DNA from: Luzula sylvatica
Taxonomy: Eukaryota > Streptophyta > Magnoliopsida > Poales > Juncaceae
Direction of reading: 5' to 3'
NCBI GenBank assembly: GCA_946800325.1
Contig: OX326961.1
Location: 43,971,415 to 44,035,414, forward strand
DNA length: 64,000 bases
The notes beneath the pieces were generated by a model. It saw nothing but the letters and a program-made list of their open reading frames with translations, was not told where the DNA came from and ran no database searches. Shown here piece after piece: positions 22,905 through 34,489 of the stretch. Position numbers and translations under genes: made by a program. The stretch's first letter is position 1. Each line of letters begins with the position of its first letter.

Positions 22905-23590
22905 CGGGCAACGGGATACTTGCATGTATACATTTATCCTGGATATGGGAGAAAAATTTATTCGCAAGTATTTTTTATTCGGGTACGTATAATATTCGAA
23001 AATTTGAGTATGGATATGGGAGAGACTCACCTGAGCTCACCTCGCCTCATATGTTCGAATATTAAACGGATACGGATACAATTCGGTTATTGCCGGATAT
23101 AGATACGAGGTTATTTGTCCGACACATATCATATTTGAATATTAAAACGGATACTATAATGTAATAATATAATATTATTTTTAAAGTTCAAATCTTACTT
23201 AATTTTAAAACAAACAAATATATAAAAATTTATATTAAATCATAAATTATTATAAAAATGCAAGGTAGAAGGAAATAAATTTGACAAAGAAGAAACTTAT
23301 AATTTGTAGACGTGTCATTGAAAAATGAAATAAAATTATCTTTATTGGATATTATTATGAATTAAAATAATGTTATTGTTCTATCAGGTACTTAAAAAAA
23401 TGAGATTGTGATTTAACAAAACAAATACTCATTTACAAATTTTATTCCCATCCGAATACGGTCACGACTGAAAATATTTACTCCTAGATTCAGATATATA
23501 TTCGTAAAAACATAGACGATTCTGTTGGATCCGGATATTTTTTCGGATACTATTAGGATGAATTCGGATCTGCCCCCATTGACACCGCCA
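22905..23590. mobile_element. decayed hAT-type element with GGATA/TATCCGAA motifs
   Basis: Irregular motifs (ATACGGATAC, GGATATGGG, ATCCGGATA) and a right end GCCCCCATTGACACC resembling the CCGTTGACACCCCTA end at 29981. No left end or duplication was found; the MULE at 19701-22895 may have split it. Confidence 0.4.
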
Positions 23591-24340
23591 GAGACAGCAC
23601 ATAATAAGGTCACTATCTGATACAGCTCTGATGATAACATGCAAATAATCCAGAAACAAACAAGAGTACAAAACTCATTAAATTATTCATTAATAAATTG
23701 TCATGTGGGCCTTTTATTTAAATAAATAACAGATTGTATATTCTCTTTTTCTGTCTAGATTATGATGAACCATGGTCCATGATCTCTCTTTATGAAGTTC
23801 TAATGATGTAATTTCGTAGTCGATAAACTGATTGGACTAGCATAAGTGCTATTGGGCCAACACTCTACCAATCTTTTCATCTTTTTCTAAAAGAGTTAAT
23901 ATAGTTCGGACCCACAAATCAGTGGATTGAATTGAACTGTGGGTATTCCACTATGATAAACGCGCTCCATTATATTGAACCGAGTCCTCTCCGTTCATAC
24001 ATAAGAAAGAGATATGTAACGTCTCCTGTTATAATATAAAACTTTAGATAATTGACAAGCCTCGTAACGTTCTTCAAAATATAGTGATGGAAGTGTATAA
24101 TGAGTTAGAAAATACGAATATTTGTATCACGATAATGACTCACGACATGAAGAGACTGATGAAATCAAGTTCTCTCTGTCTCTCTGAATGAATTTTTAAA
24201 ATAAAAAATCTGCAGTGAAACGTTGTCACTCTGCACTCTTCGCTTCCGTTTTCGAAAGGAAGAAGAGAAGAAAAAACTAGATCTATCTCTTCCCTGCAGG
24301 GAAATTGTAGATTTCATTCGTGCAGAGTAAGGATCGAGAG
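23591..24340. other. upstream region of the ArfGAP gene
   Basis: No coding sequence or element recognised before the ArfGAP start codon. Purine-rich sequence at about 24250-24340 is probably the 5' leader. Confidence 0.5.
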
Positions 24341-27015
24341 ATGAGTAGCAAAAAGGAGGAAGAGAGGAACGAGAAGGTCATTAGGGGTCTCTTGAAGCTT
24401 CCGCCTAATCGGAGGTGTATCAATTGCAATAGTCTGGTAATTTTTTCTTTTTTTCAAGGTTTTATTTCTTTTTTTTAACAAGAAATTGTTACATTTGCAA
24501 TTAATTGGACTTATCGAACTGTTCTTGTGGTCGATTCGACTGTTTGGGGTAATTTTTGTAGGCTAAAGCATTGTTGTTAATGAGTTTCTCTGATTATGCA
24601 GGGTCCACAATATGTTTGTACAAATTTCTGGACTTTCGTTTGTATTACGTGCAGTGGCATACAGTGAGTACCTTATCAGCATTTACTATTTTCGTTACAT
24701 TTCTTTCGATTTTTGCAAATCAGAAAGATTTGATCTTTACTCCTTTCTTTAAATCTTGATATCATTTTTTATTTTCTGTTCAGCCGAGAATTCACTCATC
24801 GTGTGAAATCTGTGTCTATGGCTAAATTCACCTCTCAAGAAGTCGATGCTCTCCAAAAGGGCGGCAATCAGGTTTAATAGATCCTCATTTCGAACAATTT
24901 AATTCCCCATTTGTCATTTTGAAATTTGTACTTAATTTTATCGTAATGAATCTAATTATGCAGAGAGCAAGAGAATCTTATTTGAAGGACTATGATCCAA
25001 TGCAGCAAAAATTTCCTGATAGCAGGTAAAACTCAAATCATTTTTCTGCAACAAGCAATGTCTACACTACTTTTTCTTACAAAATTCTTTAATTACAGAA
25101 ACGTGGACAAGATTAGAGAATTCATAAAAAGTGTTTACGTCGATAAGAAATTTGCAGGAGCGAAAAACTCTGAAAGACCTCCTCGAGATTTACAAGTAAA
25201 CCCCAAAAAACCCTAATCTTGACACATCTTAATTAAATAAAACCGTGTTTTCTTTCCTTTTTAGAATGATAAAAAATACATAGAAGAAGATCACAGGAGA
25301 GCGAGTTCGTACCACTCATATTCTCAGAGCCCTCCTTATGATTTCCAATACGAAGATAGAATTAATGGGACGAAACAGAATGCAATGCTGACTAGGAAAC
25401 CCGGTTCTGATCGAGGCCGTTACGAAGGAAAATTGGCCAGCTTTTTAAGCTGTCCAATTAATTCACAAGAATTCGAGAATCGAATTCCTGGTTCTCGGGT
25501 TTCGGATTTCTTAGATTCAAATGTGGATAATATAAGAAACAGATCTTTTGACTCGATCTCTATAAAATCTGCGGATTCAAATAATGATACTTCTGATGAA
25601 CCAATTATGCACAATAACCCAACTATTACTTCAAATTCGAATTTAGACCTGTTTTCTCAGGCCAAAACTCAGATCTCAGAGAATACTGGATGGGCTACTT
25701 TTGAATCCTCTCCAGTAAAACCTGCTTCTCAAACAGATGACTTTGGTTCTAAGATTGAAAAATTCGCTCCTTTAACAGATTTATTTCCTGCGGATTTTAA
25801 TGATGCTAAATTATCTTCGAATGATAATACAAATGATTCTCAGGTAATTATTTTTACTTTTTAGTGTGTATTGTGTTAATTAGATTTATAATGCTTTTTT
25901 AGAAACATAAAAAAGGATGAAAGAATTAATCGTGTGGTTATACAGGCTTGGAATGCTTTTGAGGATTTAAGTATTGAAGAACCATTTGCTGCTACTACAA
26001 ATATTTCACAGGTGAGTGCTTAAACTGAGTGGTATAATAAGATTGTGTATTTAAGACTTCATAATTGATTTGATTTTGTTTATTTAGGATTGGTTTTCAT
26101 TTGAAGATACCAATTTGAACGAAAAATCTACTCAGCCAAATACAGTTGTAGATACTTCAGCAAATAATCCTTTTGCATGCGATGAAGTTTCTGAGGTACT
26201 TAAAGTAAAACTGTAAATTTTTCCTTTTTTCTCTTTTATTTTTTAGGCTTGTTTGCAAAAATTCCCTTTGACTATGCTTAAATTGTAATAATGCAAGGGT
26301 CTTTTATGCAATTTAGGGGCTATTTGCAAATTCCCCTAATTCTTATTTTATTCAGTTATATGATCAAATAATATATTTTTTCCTCTTTCAGGTATCTAAT
26401 GAGGATTGGACTGAAAAGTTATCTATGGATAATTTGAATTTGCTTAATTGTGGCAACCCATTTGATTCTTTGACTTTAACTTTGGCCGAGTCAAATATTT
26501 TACGTGAAGATAAAACATCCAGCAGTAATAATAATCCCTTTGATTTACCATTTGATCCTCATTCTGAAGCTCTGGATATGGTAATTACCTAATTAATCTT
26601 ATCCATAAGTATATCCATTACTCGTAAATAATTGATTTTTATTATTGTTATATAGTCAATGGAAATGGGCCCGCTCGAAAAATCGCTACCTGATTTTCAA
26701 ATTCCAGATGCGTTCCTCGATGCATTGTTTCCTTCTCAAGGTATATGTCTATTATTTATTTACACCACTCGTCTTTATTTATTAAAAGTTGATAATTTTT
26801 TAATTAATGATTTGACTTAAATCTCATGGTCTTTTTAATTATCTGGAAAAGCTCCGAGCTCTCCATTTAGGTACGTAACTTCCCATTTATTATTTAATCA
26901 AACCTAATTGAATTGATCAAATATTTATTCCTACAAATTTTTACCTAAATTGCATTTCAGGAATATAGTGCCCCCTACTGCAATCACGTCTGGCAGCGGA
27001 AATCCATTTGCTTAA
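24341..27015 (+). CDS. AGD14: ArfGAP zinc-finger protein, AGD14-like
   Basis: Twelve exons join in phase: 24341-24436, 24602-24663, 24784-24871, 24964-25025, 25099-25195, 25265-25843, 25946-26011, 26088-26195, 26392-26580, 26656-26740, 26852-26870, 26961-27015 (501 aa). The ArfGAP domain covers about residues 1-130: zinc finger C-x2-C-x16-C-x2-C (CINC..CITC, residues 26-49) and the arginine-finger segment CSGIHREFTHRVKSVS, then FTSQEVDALQKGGN and ARESYLKDYD. The rest is low complexity with NPF motifs in exon 8, twice in exon 9, and at the C terminus (SGNPFA); NPF binds EH-domain proteins of clathrin traffic. It stimulates GTP hydrolysis on ARF GTPases in Golgi/endosome budding. Arabidopsis AGD14 is longer by my recollection, so the tail looks shortened. 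No disruption seen. Confidence 0.9.
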
Positions 27016-27377
27016 AACAAGAAGGCTCGATTGGCGAAAGATATTACGTCTTATATTTGAGTGGCGTAACCTGTATGATTAGTTTATTGTGGTGTAGGTG
27101 TGCTGGATTATCGCTATCTTGGTAAAATTGTACTGGATGATATGGAATAGATCTGGAAGATCTGGAAGGTCTAGAATCATGTCGCTATCTTGATTGGACT
27201 AAGCTTTGTGGATCGAAATACCTCTTATTAAATTAATTTTGATAGCTAGATTGATTGGTATTGCTATGACAGTGAATATGATGTTGAGATTTTGCTTCTA
27301 GATCATTGGGTAATCAGTAAATTGAAGCCTCTTATAATTTGGGAAATTATGTTGAATTAGTTCTGGACCATGTTGCA
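27016..27377. other. 3' region of the ArfGAP gene
   Basis: Probably its 3' untranslated region and spacer. A repeated GATCTGGAAGATCTGG-type segment is visible near 27150-27170. No separate gene. Confidence 0.5.
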
Positions 27378-27385
27378 CGCATATC

Positions 27386-27594
27386 CAGGGGCGGATCTTA
27401 GTGAGGGCCGCGGGGGGCGGTCGCCCCCCCAAAATTTTCGCCGAATAATATATATATATCTAGTGATTCAGTGTATTTTATCAGTATAACAGTGTAAAAT
27501 TTACTGTTTGCCTCCCAAAGAAATCACACAGTGTAATTTCAGAATCAATTTTTCATTTTGCCCCCCCAACGAATCTTGTCAAGATCCGCCACTG
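27386..27594. mobile_element. hAT MITE (209 bp) with exact 8-bp target duplication
   Basis: The ends are CAGGGGCGGATCTTAGTG and, reverse-complemented, CAGTGGCGGATCTTGACAAG. Identical CGCATATC copies flank it (27378-27385 and 27595-27602). G/C runs lie just inside the ends. No coding capacity. Confidence 0.92.
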
Positions 27595-27602
27595 CGCATA
27601 TC

Positions 27603-28074
27603 CTATCCTATCCGACACGATAGGATAAACAAGGATATGATAATTATATTATATATAATTTTTTAATTTTTTATTAATTATAATTTATATATTTTATTAA
27701 GTAAATGTTTATTATATTTAGTTATTTATTTATATGTATTATTTATATGTATTAACGTATATATATAATATTTTGTTATTACTCATTTATTTTGATTTTT
27801 GTTTTTCAAGTATATTTATTGATGTGTTATAAATAGCCGACAAGTATCCGAGCATGAATATTCGATACGTATTCGACGAGATACCGATACGATTCGGTTT
27901 GATTTTTGAAGTATTCACATAGGTTATGGATAATTTGGTAACCAGTAAATTAAAAGCCTGTTATAGTTTGGGAAATTCTACTGAAATTAGTTCTTTAACC
28001 ATATATACACGCTAAGTACCAAATAGTACCAAATAAAGACACTACAAACCCCAAAGTCAATATGACCGTCCAGA
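27603..28074. other. intergenic, AT-rich with decayed repeat motifs
   Basis: ATATA-rich sequence with a few TATCCGA/GATACGATT motifs at about 27840-27900, probably from a worn hAT-type element. No gene. Confidence 0.45.
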
Positions 28075-28563
28075 TCATTCCCATCCTCTAGAGCGCCTCA
28101 TCCGACTCGCCCACGTGTCCTCTGGTCGGGCCCTCATGTTCATCCTCTCCAACTGGCTCTTCCAGTCACAAAAGTTTTCTCTCGTATCCATTGCCCTCAT
28201 CTCTTCGCTTCCGAACATAAGCAACATGTCATAAGCGTGTTTGCGATTAGGATCAGATAACACCTCGTACGCCTCTTTTGCACGCATGAACTTCTCGGCA
28301 TATTCCTGCCGGCTGTTGGGCGAACGACACGTGTCAGGATGCCATCTTCTTGCCTCGGTTCTGTATGCTGCTTTGATTTCCTCCGGCCTGGCGGTATGTG
28401 AGATCGAGAGGACCTCGTACATTGTTGGAGATCGTGCGGTCATGGTCGATGCAATTGCAGACACTCTGACTTGATTGCTTCTTCTTCCTCCGCCTCCGAG
28501 GCTGGAGATTGAGAAAGACAAATTGCTTGCCTGATGAATTTGGTAATTAGCTGAAAACTGCAT
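28075..28563 (-). CDS. plastid-type J-domain protein (DnaJ20-like)
   Basis: A single exon, 162 aa, ATG at the first Met. Residues 1-40 are Ser/Gly/Arg-rich with few acidic residues (FSISSLGGGGRRS), as in chloroplast transit peptides. The J domain spans about residues 47-113: MYEVLSISHTARPEEIKAAY, the HPD motif in RRWHPDTC, and AYEVLSDPNRKHAYD. The C terminus has WKSQLERMN and TWASRMRR, matching the tail of plastid J20-type proteins. J proteins stimulate Hsp70 ATPase and deliver clients; Arabidopsis J20 hands inactive DXS to plastid Hsp70. Whether this copy has that client is not shown. Strong alternative: another short plastid J protein. Confidence 0.87.
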   Translation of the reverse strand: MQFSANYQIHQASNLSFSISSLGGGGRRSNQVRVSAIASTMTARSPTMYEVLSISHTARPEEIKAAYRTEARRWHPDTCRSPNSRQEYAEKFMRAKEAYEVLSDPNRKHAYDMLLMFGSEEMRAMDTRENFCDWKSQLERMNMRARPEDTWASRMRRSRGWE

Positions 28564-28620
28564 TGTTTAAACAAAATAGGAAGAAAGAAAGGTTGTTTCT
28601 AAATGTCACAGTGTGCTCCT

Positions 28621-28631
28621 GTATTTATAGA
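28621..28631 (-). promoter_or_regulatory. TATA box of the J-protein gene
   Basis: On the minus strand TCTATAAATAC, about 60 bases upstream of the start codon, followed by a short leader. A good fit to a plant TATA box. Confidence 0.7.
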
Positions 28632-28639
28632 GGGAGAGA

Positions 28640-29127
28640 GAGAGATAAAGGAGAGAACAAAAGTGCTTCTAGAGGATAGACTTTTTGCTTTGCTGAATTG
28701 TAACTTTCCTTCTAGAGGATGATTGTCTGTTGGCCATTCCACTTGGCAGGCAGGAAGGAGCCCACAGAATGCATGCCCTACTTTCTTTTTTCTTTTTTCT
28801 TTTTTGCATCACACCCTACTTTCTTTTTTTCTGCTACTCTCTAAGTGGTGTATTTTGTGTAATGGGTCATTCGCAAATCATTTTCCTTTTATAAATGATC
28901 ACACGAAATAGATCCAGAACCGTCTAGATTGAGCATTTTCTTATATAACGTCTATCTTAAAATATTATATATCTCAATAAATTTGTAAAAATAATATTTT
29001 CGCCAACTTGGTGAGTAGTTTTTCTTTTAAACTGATATTAGATTAGAAACTACACCCTAATTTAACTATGGAATTAAAATTTTGTGCCTCTTTGCATTCA
29101 TTATACATTAAGACATTTAATATTGCA
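28640..29127. other. upstream region of the J-protein gene
   Basis: No gene seen. CTTTTTTC-type runs near 28780-28825 are locally repeated. It ends where the first unit of the 205-bp array begins. Confidence 0.5.
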
Positions 29128-29175
29128 TATTTGGAAAAAGATCAAGGGAACAGTGAAAATGAAATGGGATGTAGG

Positions 29176-29981
29176 TAGGGATGTCAATGAGTAATGATAG
29201 AAACCACACATTTTTCCCACGAATTTACCACCACTGTCACGTGTCAGCACACCATTGGCTGCAAGTTTCCATCAACTTTTGCTGCAGCCAATGGTGTGCT
29301 GACACGTGGCAGTTGTGGTAAATTCGTGGGAAAAATGGTGTGGTTTCTATCATTACTCGATGTCAATGGTGTGGATATTATCCGAACCGACCCGAACCGT
29401 ATCCGAAAAAATATCCGGATTCGAAAAAAATATCCGGATCTGAGTGGATCCGGATATGGATCTGGTTGCTAATTTTAGGATCCGGAACCGGATGCGATAT
29501 CCGGTTTTGGTGCGGGGACCGGATCCGTGTTCCGGATCCGGGTATTTTTAGGATCCGGATACTCGAAACCAGATTCGAGTATCCGAAACCGGATCCGGAT
29601 ACGCATATTATATATTATTTTTATGTATTATATTTGATATTAGTTGAAAAATCATGTACAAATTAATGATTTGTGAGTGATTTAAACTCACAATCGTAAA
29701 ATTACGTTTAAATATAATCATATTTATCGTTTATGTCACAAATTATATATATTTATAGCTAAAAAGTAAGTTATGTTATGGTAACATAGTATCCGTTTTA
29801 ATATCCGAAAAAGAACCATATCCGTATCCGTATCCGACAATATCCGAGCCGTATCCGTTTATTATCCGAACCGTATCCAGATCCGGGTAATTCCGTATCC
29901 GGATTCGTATCCGAAAAAAAATATGGATATGGATCCGGTATAACCACTATCCGAACCGGATCCGAACCGTTGACACCCCTA
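29176..29981. mobile_element. hAT element with TATCCGGAT motif arrays
   Basis: The ends are TAGGGATGTCAATGG (interrupted by a nested MITE) and, reverse-complemented, TAGGGGTGTCAACGG. The flanking 8-bp copies GATGTAGG/GATGCAGG (29168-29175 and 29982-29989) differ at one base. The inside is filled with ATCCGGAT, TCCGAACCG and related motifs. Intact paralogous array units (AATGGGATGCGTGTACATGG, about 40743) give the empty site. Confidence 0.88.
29189..29358. mobile_element. nested MULE MITE (170 bp) with exact 9-bp target duplication
   Basis: A nearly complete fold-back from GAGTAATGATAGAAACC to its inverse; about 75 bases of each arm match with few changes. Identical GATGTCAAT copies flank it (29180-29188 and 29359-29367). 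It sits inside the left terminus of the hAT at 29176, so it is younger than that element. Its arms contain CACGTGTCAGCACACC. Confidence 0.92.
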
Positions 29982-30008
29982 GATGCAGGTACATGGGCAA
30001 TACAAAAA

Positions 30009-30289
30009 GGGCAATTTTACCATGCCCCCACAATGTCTTGATTTTTGCCCCCACAATAGTAATCCATGGTTAATCCATGGATTAGTATTTTGGATTAACG
30101 ATTAATTCATGATTATTAAAATTTTAATATATAATTAAGGTCCATATCAATTGATGATTAATTCGAAGTAATTAAAAATCAATAATTATGAATTAATCGT
30201 TAATCCAAAATACTAATCCATGGATTAACCATGGATTACTATTTTGGGGGAAAAAATCAAGACATTGTGGGGGCTTCATATATGAGCTC
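30009..30289. mobile_element. MULE-type MITE (281 bp) with exact 9-bp target duplication
   Basis: Inner arms GCCCCCACAATGTCTTGATT and its inverse are nearly perfect; the outermost ~15 bases match less well. ATACAAAAA copies flank it (30000-30008 and 30290-30298). It lies in the first unit of the 205-bp array, where intact units run straight through. Extra palindromic TAATCCATGG/CCATGGATTA motifs lie in each arm. Confidence 0.88.
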
Positions 30290-30905
30290 ATACAAAAATA
30301 ACATAATACAAAAATCTTCGAGAAAAAGGAAAAAAGTGACAGCTCTAACATCATACGTGGCAATATATATAGCACGGGACAACATATTAGCAAATTGTTA
30401 CAGTGTGTATTAAACTAGCGAGTTCCTCGCGTTGCTTCGGGCAAAATTTGATTTTGATTACTTGAAAAAATATATTATGAACATTTTATCTTTTGTAGAT
30501 AACATTCTTGAAAAATAAAAATCAGCAATTCAAATATTTAATGAATGGTTAAAATATATCTGCAACTCATAATAAAACAATTAAAACAATATGAGAACAC
30601 ACCATTTTAGAAACGTCGAAAGTTGATTGAGAAATTTGAGAAAAAATATTAGACAAAGAGAAATTAATATATCTTGCTAATATCTACCGTATTTTTTTTT
30701 TTTATAAATAATAAATAGAGAAATCTAAGTAAGCCGTCAATTTCTTATTTTATTTTCATTCTTCGAAAAAATAATTATCATAAATAAAATAATTTTGTTA
30801 GTCAAGTTACAATCTTCAAAAATATTTTTTCTTTCACTTCTTGTTTTAATATTGTCTTTTTAGATTCGTTTGTTGTTTTAATACATACAATATATATGTA
30901 GTATG

Positions 30906-32000
30906 TGAAGGAAATACAGTTTTGGATCATCGCTAAAATGGTACGTAGGACAAACGAACGTACGCGTTCGTGGGCATACGAAACAGATTAGTAAAACTGG
31001 TATAACTTTCAGTAGGAAACTCCAATTTGAATGGTTCAAATTGGGTTAGTTAGATAATGAGATTATCTAGAACTTTCATGTTGTAATATATTTCATTTGA
31101 GCGAAGTATCAGTATCGTTCTAATGAAATACCGAAAGGGTGCGACAGTTTGACATACAGTCAGTAAAACGGCCGTAACTTTCGGGTCCGAACTCCAATTG
31201 GTCTGGGCCAAATTGGGTTGGAAAGATAATTAGATTATCTACAACTTTCGTAAATGTCAAAGTCGGTTGGAACGATTCAATATTTTCGTTCTGACAGATT
31301 ACTGAAAGGGTGTATGCAGTTTTCTGTTTGAAAAGGTGTATAGAAGATATACATACCTTTTGGCCCATCCTTATCATATGGAGTATATATATGATGTTTC
31401 TCTCTCTCTCTTATCAGTCCAACCAGTTGAATAATTAGATTAGTTCAACCAGAAAATTAATGGAGTTAATTTAGAATTAATCCAGAAATTAAGAGACTCT
31501 AATCACTTGATGAAAGAGTGCGAAGAGATTGAGAGAGAAGGAGAAAAGAATTTTCTCCGTCTAGAGAATCGAAACGCAATCATGCAAGTTCGCCGGTGCA
31601 TCGTCTAGGCAGGTGCATCCGCGACCGAGGTGCTACGACTCACGGTGGATACGGGTAGAGGAGCGACACATGTGGCTCTTCGTTGTGATCAAACCGGAGA
31701 AGTAATCGAGTAACGGGCTGTGGAATCATGCGGGCATGGAACGCACGAAGACAACCCGAGGCGTGTCGAAACGGTGGGAGACGTGCGGTATGGGACGTAC
31801 GGGCTAGTCACCAACGTGACACCGAAGGAAATAGAAGGCGGCGATCAACCCTTCGTGTGCCATCAATTTGGCACTGGTATGAATCTGTCCTTCTATTCGC
31901 ATCGTACCCTCGAAGTCGTGGCGTGATCTCGGGAATCGGGGAATCGAACCGGGCCTACATATCCGCTGCGCGGGCCCGGGGTAGAGGATATTCCCCAACA
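30906..32000 (+). repeat. 5' LTR of the copia element
   Basis: From TGAAGGAAATACAG to GATATTCCCCAACA. The first ~450 bases hold two related ~170-bp modules, each with AACTCCAATT, a palindrome-like AGATAAT..GATTATCTA and (A/T)CTGAAAGGGTG or CCGAAAGGGTG. The same modules recur in the leader (32262-32830) and in the inverted LTR relic at 57324-59556. Confidence 0.95.
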
Positions 32001-32001
32001 G

Positions 32002-32013
32002 TGGTATCAGAGC
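32002..32013 (+). other. primer binding site (initiator Met tRNA type)
   Basis: TGGTATCAGAGC, one base after the 5' LTR, complements the 3' end of plant initiator tRNA-Met and is the usual copia minus-strand primer site. Confidence 0.92.
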
Positions 32014-32261
32014 GATCGCCATCGATTCGAGGGTCGAATCATAGTCGTATATTAGATATACGCACGGGTTATCAAAGTTCGTACCCGTTTGCATGATGTT
32101 ACATATAGAGAAAGTCAAATTCCGTTAAAATCACAAGTGGAATTCGCTAGAGATCGATCAAAAGTTGATTGAGAGTATCTAGGAATGATCGTGAAAAAGT
32201 TTCATGATTTATCGTTTTGGAAACGAGCGAAAACGGACGAAACGGCAAAATCTGCAGAAAG

Positions 32262-32830
32262 TTAGAATACGAAACAGTGAGTAAAACTAAGATAATTTTC
32301 AGTGGAAAACTCCAAATTGATTGGATCAAATTGGCGTAGTTAGATAATGAGATTATCTATGACTTTGATACATAAAGTTTTTCCATTTGAACGAATTATC
32401 AGTGTCGTTTTTATGGAATACTGAAAGGGTGCGACTGTTTGACATACAGAGACTAAAACGTCCGTATATGTCGCATCGAAACTCCAATTGAGTCCAATCC
32501 AATTGGGTTAATTAGATAATAAGATTATCTAGAACTTTCGTTCACGTTCAAAGTCGGTTGGAATAATTTAATATTTTTGTTTCAACAGAATACTGAAAAG
32601 CTGTCTGTAGTTTTCTGGTTGAAAAGGTGTATATTGGATATACTTACCTTTTCGTTTGTTCGTATTTTACTAAAACTGGTATAACTTTCAGTAGAAAATT
32701 CCGATTTGAATGGTTCAAATTGTTTTAGTTAGATAATTAGATTATCTAGAACTTTCATGTTGTAATATATTTTATTTGAGCGAAGTATTAGTGTCGTTCT
32801 AATGAAATAACGAAAGGGTGCAGAAAAATA
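32262..32830 (+). repeat. LTR-like modules repeated in the retrotransposon leader
   Basis: At least three further copies of the U3-type modules (starting near 32279, 32450 and 32670), including AACTTTCAGTAGAAAA and AGATAATNAGATTATCTA. The last copy ends in GAAAGGGTGCAG, after which the sequence turns GC-rich (GCCCCGGG, GACGCGTCCCGGGCG). They probably arose by duplication of LTR sequence into the leader. Confidence 0.75.
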
Positions 32831-33235
32831 ATTTTTCTGCCGCCCCGGGGTCAGTTTTTGGCGCCCCGGACGCGTCCCGGGCGAGATTTTCTCGCGCCCC
32901 ACGGCCCTTGCGTTACAACGGATGGGGAAGTCCGTTATAACGGACCCTTCTCTGGATGCTGTTTTTGTTTTCGCGATAACTTTGGCTACGAAGCTCGGAA
33001 TTTTGAGTTCTTTATATCGATTTGATCGGCATCAAACATTCTAGCATATTAGATAATTAATTATTTAGAATAATTAATCTCCCTAAATAAATCATATGCA
33101 TTTACAAATCTTGTGATAGTGATATAATATGATTATGTCACGAATTTAGAAACATGCAATGGCATGATCCCTCATAATATTTAAGTCATGGAAATGCCTT
33201 CCATATTCACAACCACTATGATCGGTACTACGTCT

Positions 33236-33420
33236 CACATGGGTTAAGGCCAAAGCCGACATGGGTTATTGTAGTCATCGACGGGGTGGCAAGCGTTAAA
33301 TAGGGACTGATAAGGGTTAAGGCCAAAGCCGACTTATTAGTAGTTTATTTGAACGATACGATGAGTATGGTTGTGACTTAACCGTTCAAGCCAGTAAGGG
33401 TTGAGGCCAAAGCCGACTTG
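33236..33420 (+). repeat. three copies of GGGTTAAGGCCAAAGCCGAC
   Basis: Copies start at about 33240, 33308 and 33399 (the last has GGGTTGAGG), spaced about 68 and 91 bases. They lie in the long untranslated leader of the copia element; function unknown, possibly RNA structure or packaging. Confidence 0.75.
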
Positions 33421-34019
33421 ATTGGAAGTTCGGGGCATAGATAGGATGCACACACGGAACTGGGATTGTATAGGATACGATCCATCACCGAAATCCTATA
33501 AAGGTTCGAGAGTCGCATTGGATGCGATTGGATATAATTCTACCTAAATAGCGAGATCCCACTCGTCTGCCAAAGCAACTTGTGGGAGGATCGTAAAATA
33601 TGGGTCTTGAGTGTTATGGACTTGGAGTCCCGTATCGGTATGAGGGTTATCGATTCGATAAAAATAACACATTTATATATTCATCATATAAGCATATAGA
33701 TTAAGTACGCACGGTTAGGAGTTAATCTTCATCATCCGTTTAGAATTATGTTTTCAAGCAACACCAAATATATCGATGAGATCGATATGATAGATGGCTT
33801 TTGGGCCGGAATTACCATTATTAACCTTGATAGTCAAAGAATAGTTCTTAGACTTAAAGGAACGTGTTGGACACGGAAATGGTAGATTCGGGGCTCAATG
33901 CTATGGCTTTAGAGAAAACCGGGTTCGATAAACTTTAAGAAGGAATCGAACGATATTACGTGCCTTGTGGTGGCATGTATAGACGCAAATTTCTCAAAAT
34001 TGTTTTGAGAATTCGGGTG

Positions 34020-34432
34020 TATATGAAAGTAAAACACAACGCTCATGAAATAGTTTCAAGAGCTAGAGCGCGTTGAATGGTTCGATGCGGCTCAAAGAGT
34101 AGGTTAATTTTACGACGCCTTATGGGTCTTTGATTAACACTCGTGTGTTGATGGTACGAGATTTTATCTTCGTAACCGAATATCATATGCATTCGATAGA
34201 TAAGTCGATCCCGAAATTGCATATGATGCGATTTAAATTTGAATTAGAGATGCTCAGAGTATCCGAGGAATCCAATGCATATAGATGCGTGGATGTCCAT
34301 GTAATTCAAAAGCGGGATCGAAAGAAATATATGTCTAAGGGTATTTTGGGAAAATGTTTTCCAAACAGAAAGTCCGGACAAGGAGTTGTCCAAACTAATG
34401 ACTCAAAAATGGTGAAATCCGAGGAGGATTAA
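34020..34432 (+). pseudogene. copia gag remnant
   Basis: The open part (34130-34432) includes SIPKLHMMRFKFELEMLRVS followed by a basic tail, resembling the C-terminal capsid region of copia gag (the ISELHGMLKTAE-type motif). Upstream codons (RVEWFDAAQRV) are broken by stops. The CCHC zinc knuckle was not found. Confidence 0.6.
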
Positions 34433-34489
34433 ACCTAGTAGTTGATTGCTTCTTTTGGCATTGCCGTCTTGGCCATATAAACGAGATTC

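Larger units (their letters stand above)
29128..30414. repeat. first unit of the ~205-bp tandem array, split by three insertions
   Basis: Host segments 29128-29175, 29982-30008 and 30290-30414 line up in order with the intact units at 40681-41700 (shared GTGAAAATGAAATGGGATG, GTACATGGGCAATA, ATAACATAATACAA, ATCTTCGAGAAAAAGG, ACGTGGCAATA, GTGTATTAAA). Between them lie a hAT and a MITE, and the unit is cut at 30414 by the Helitron-like element. The next host base is 40681. Confidence 0.85.

Noticed and set aside
16693..23590. One large hAT element spanning both related termini
   Set aside because: The flanking 8-mers do not match and the termini differ; they are more likely separate remnants.
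31720..32118. Open frames at the end of each copia LTR
   Set aside because: They lie in the R/U5 region, occur in both LTRs because these are repeats, and have no protein similarity I recognise.
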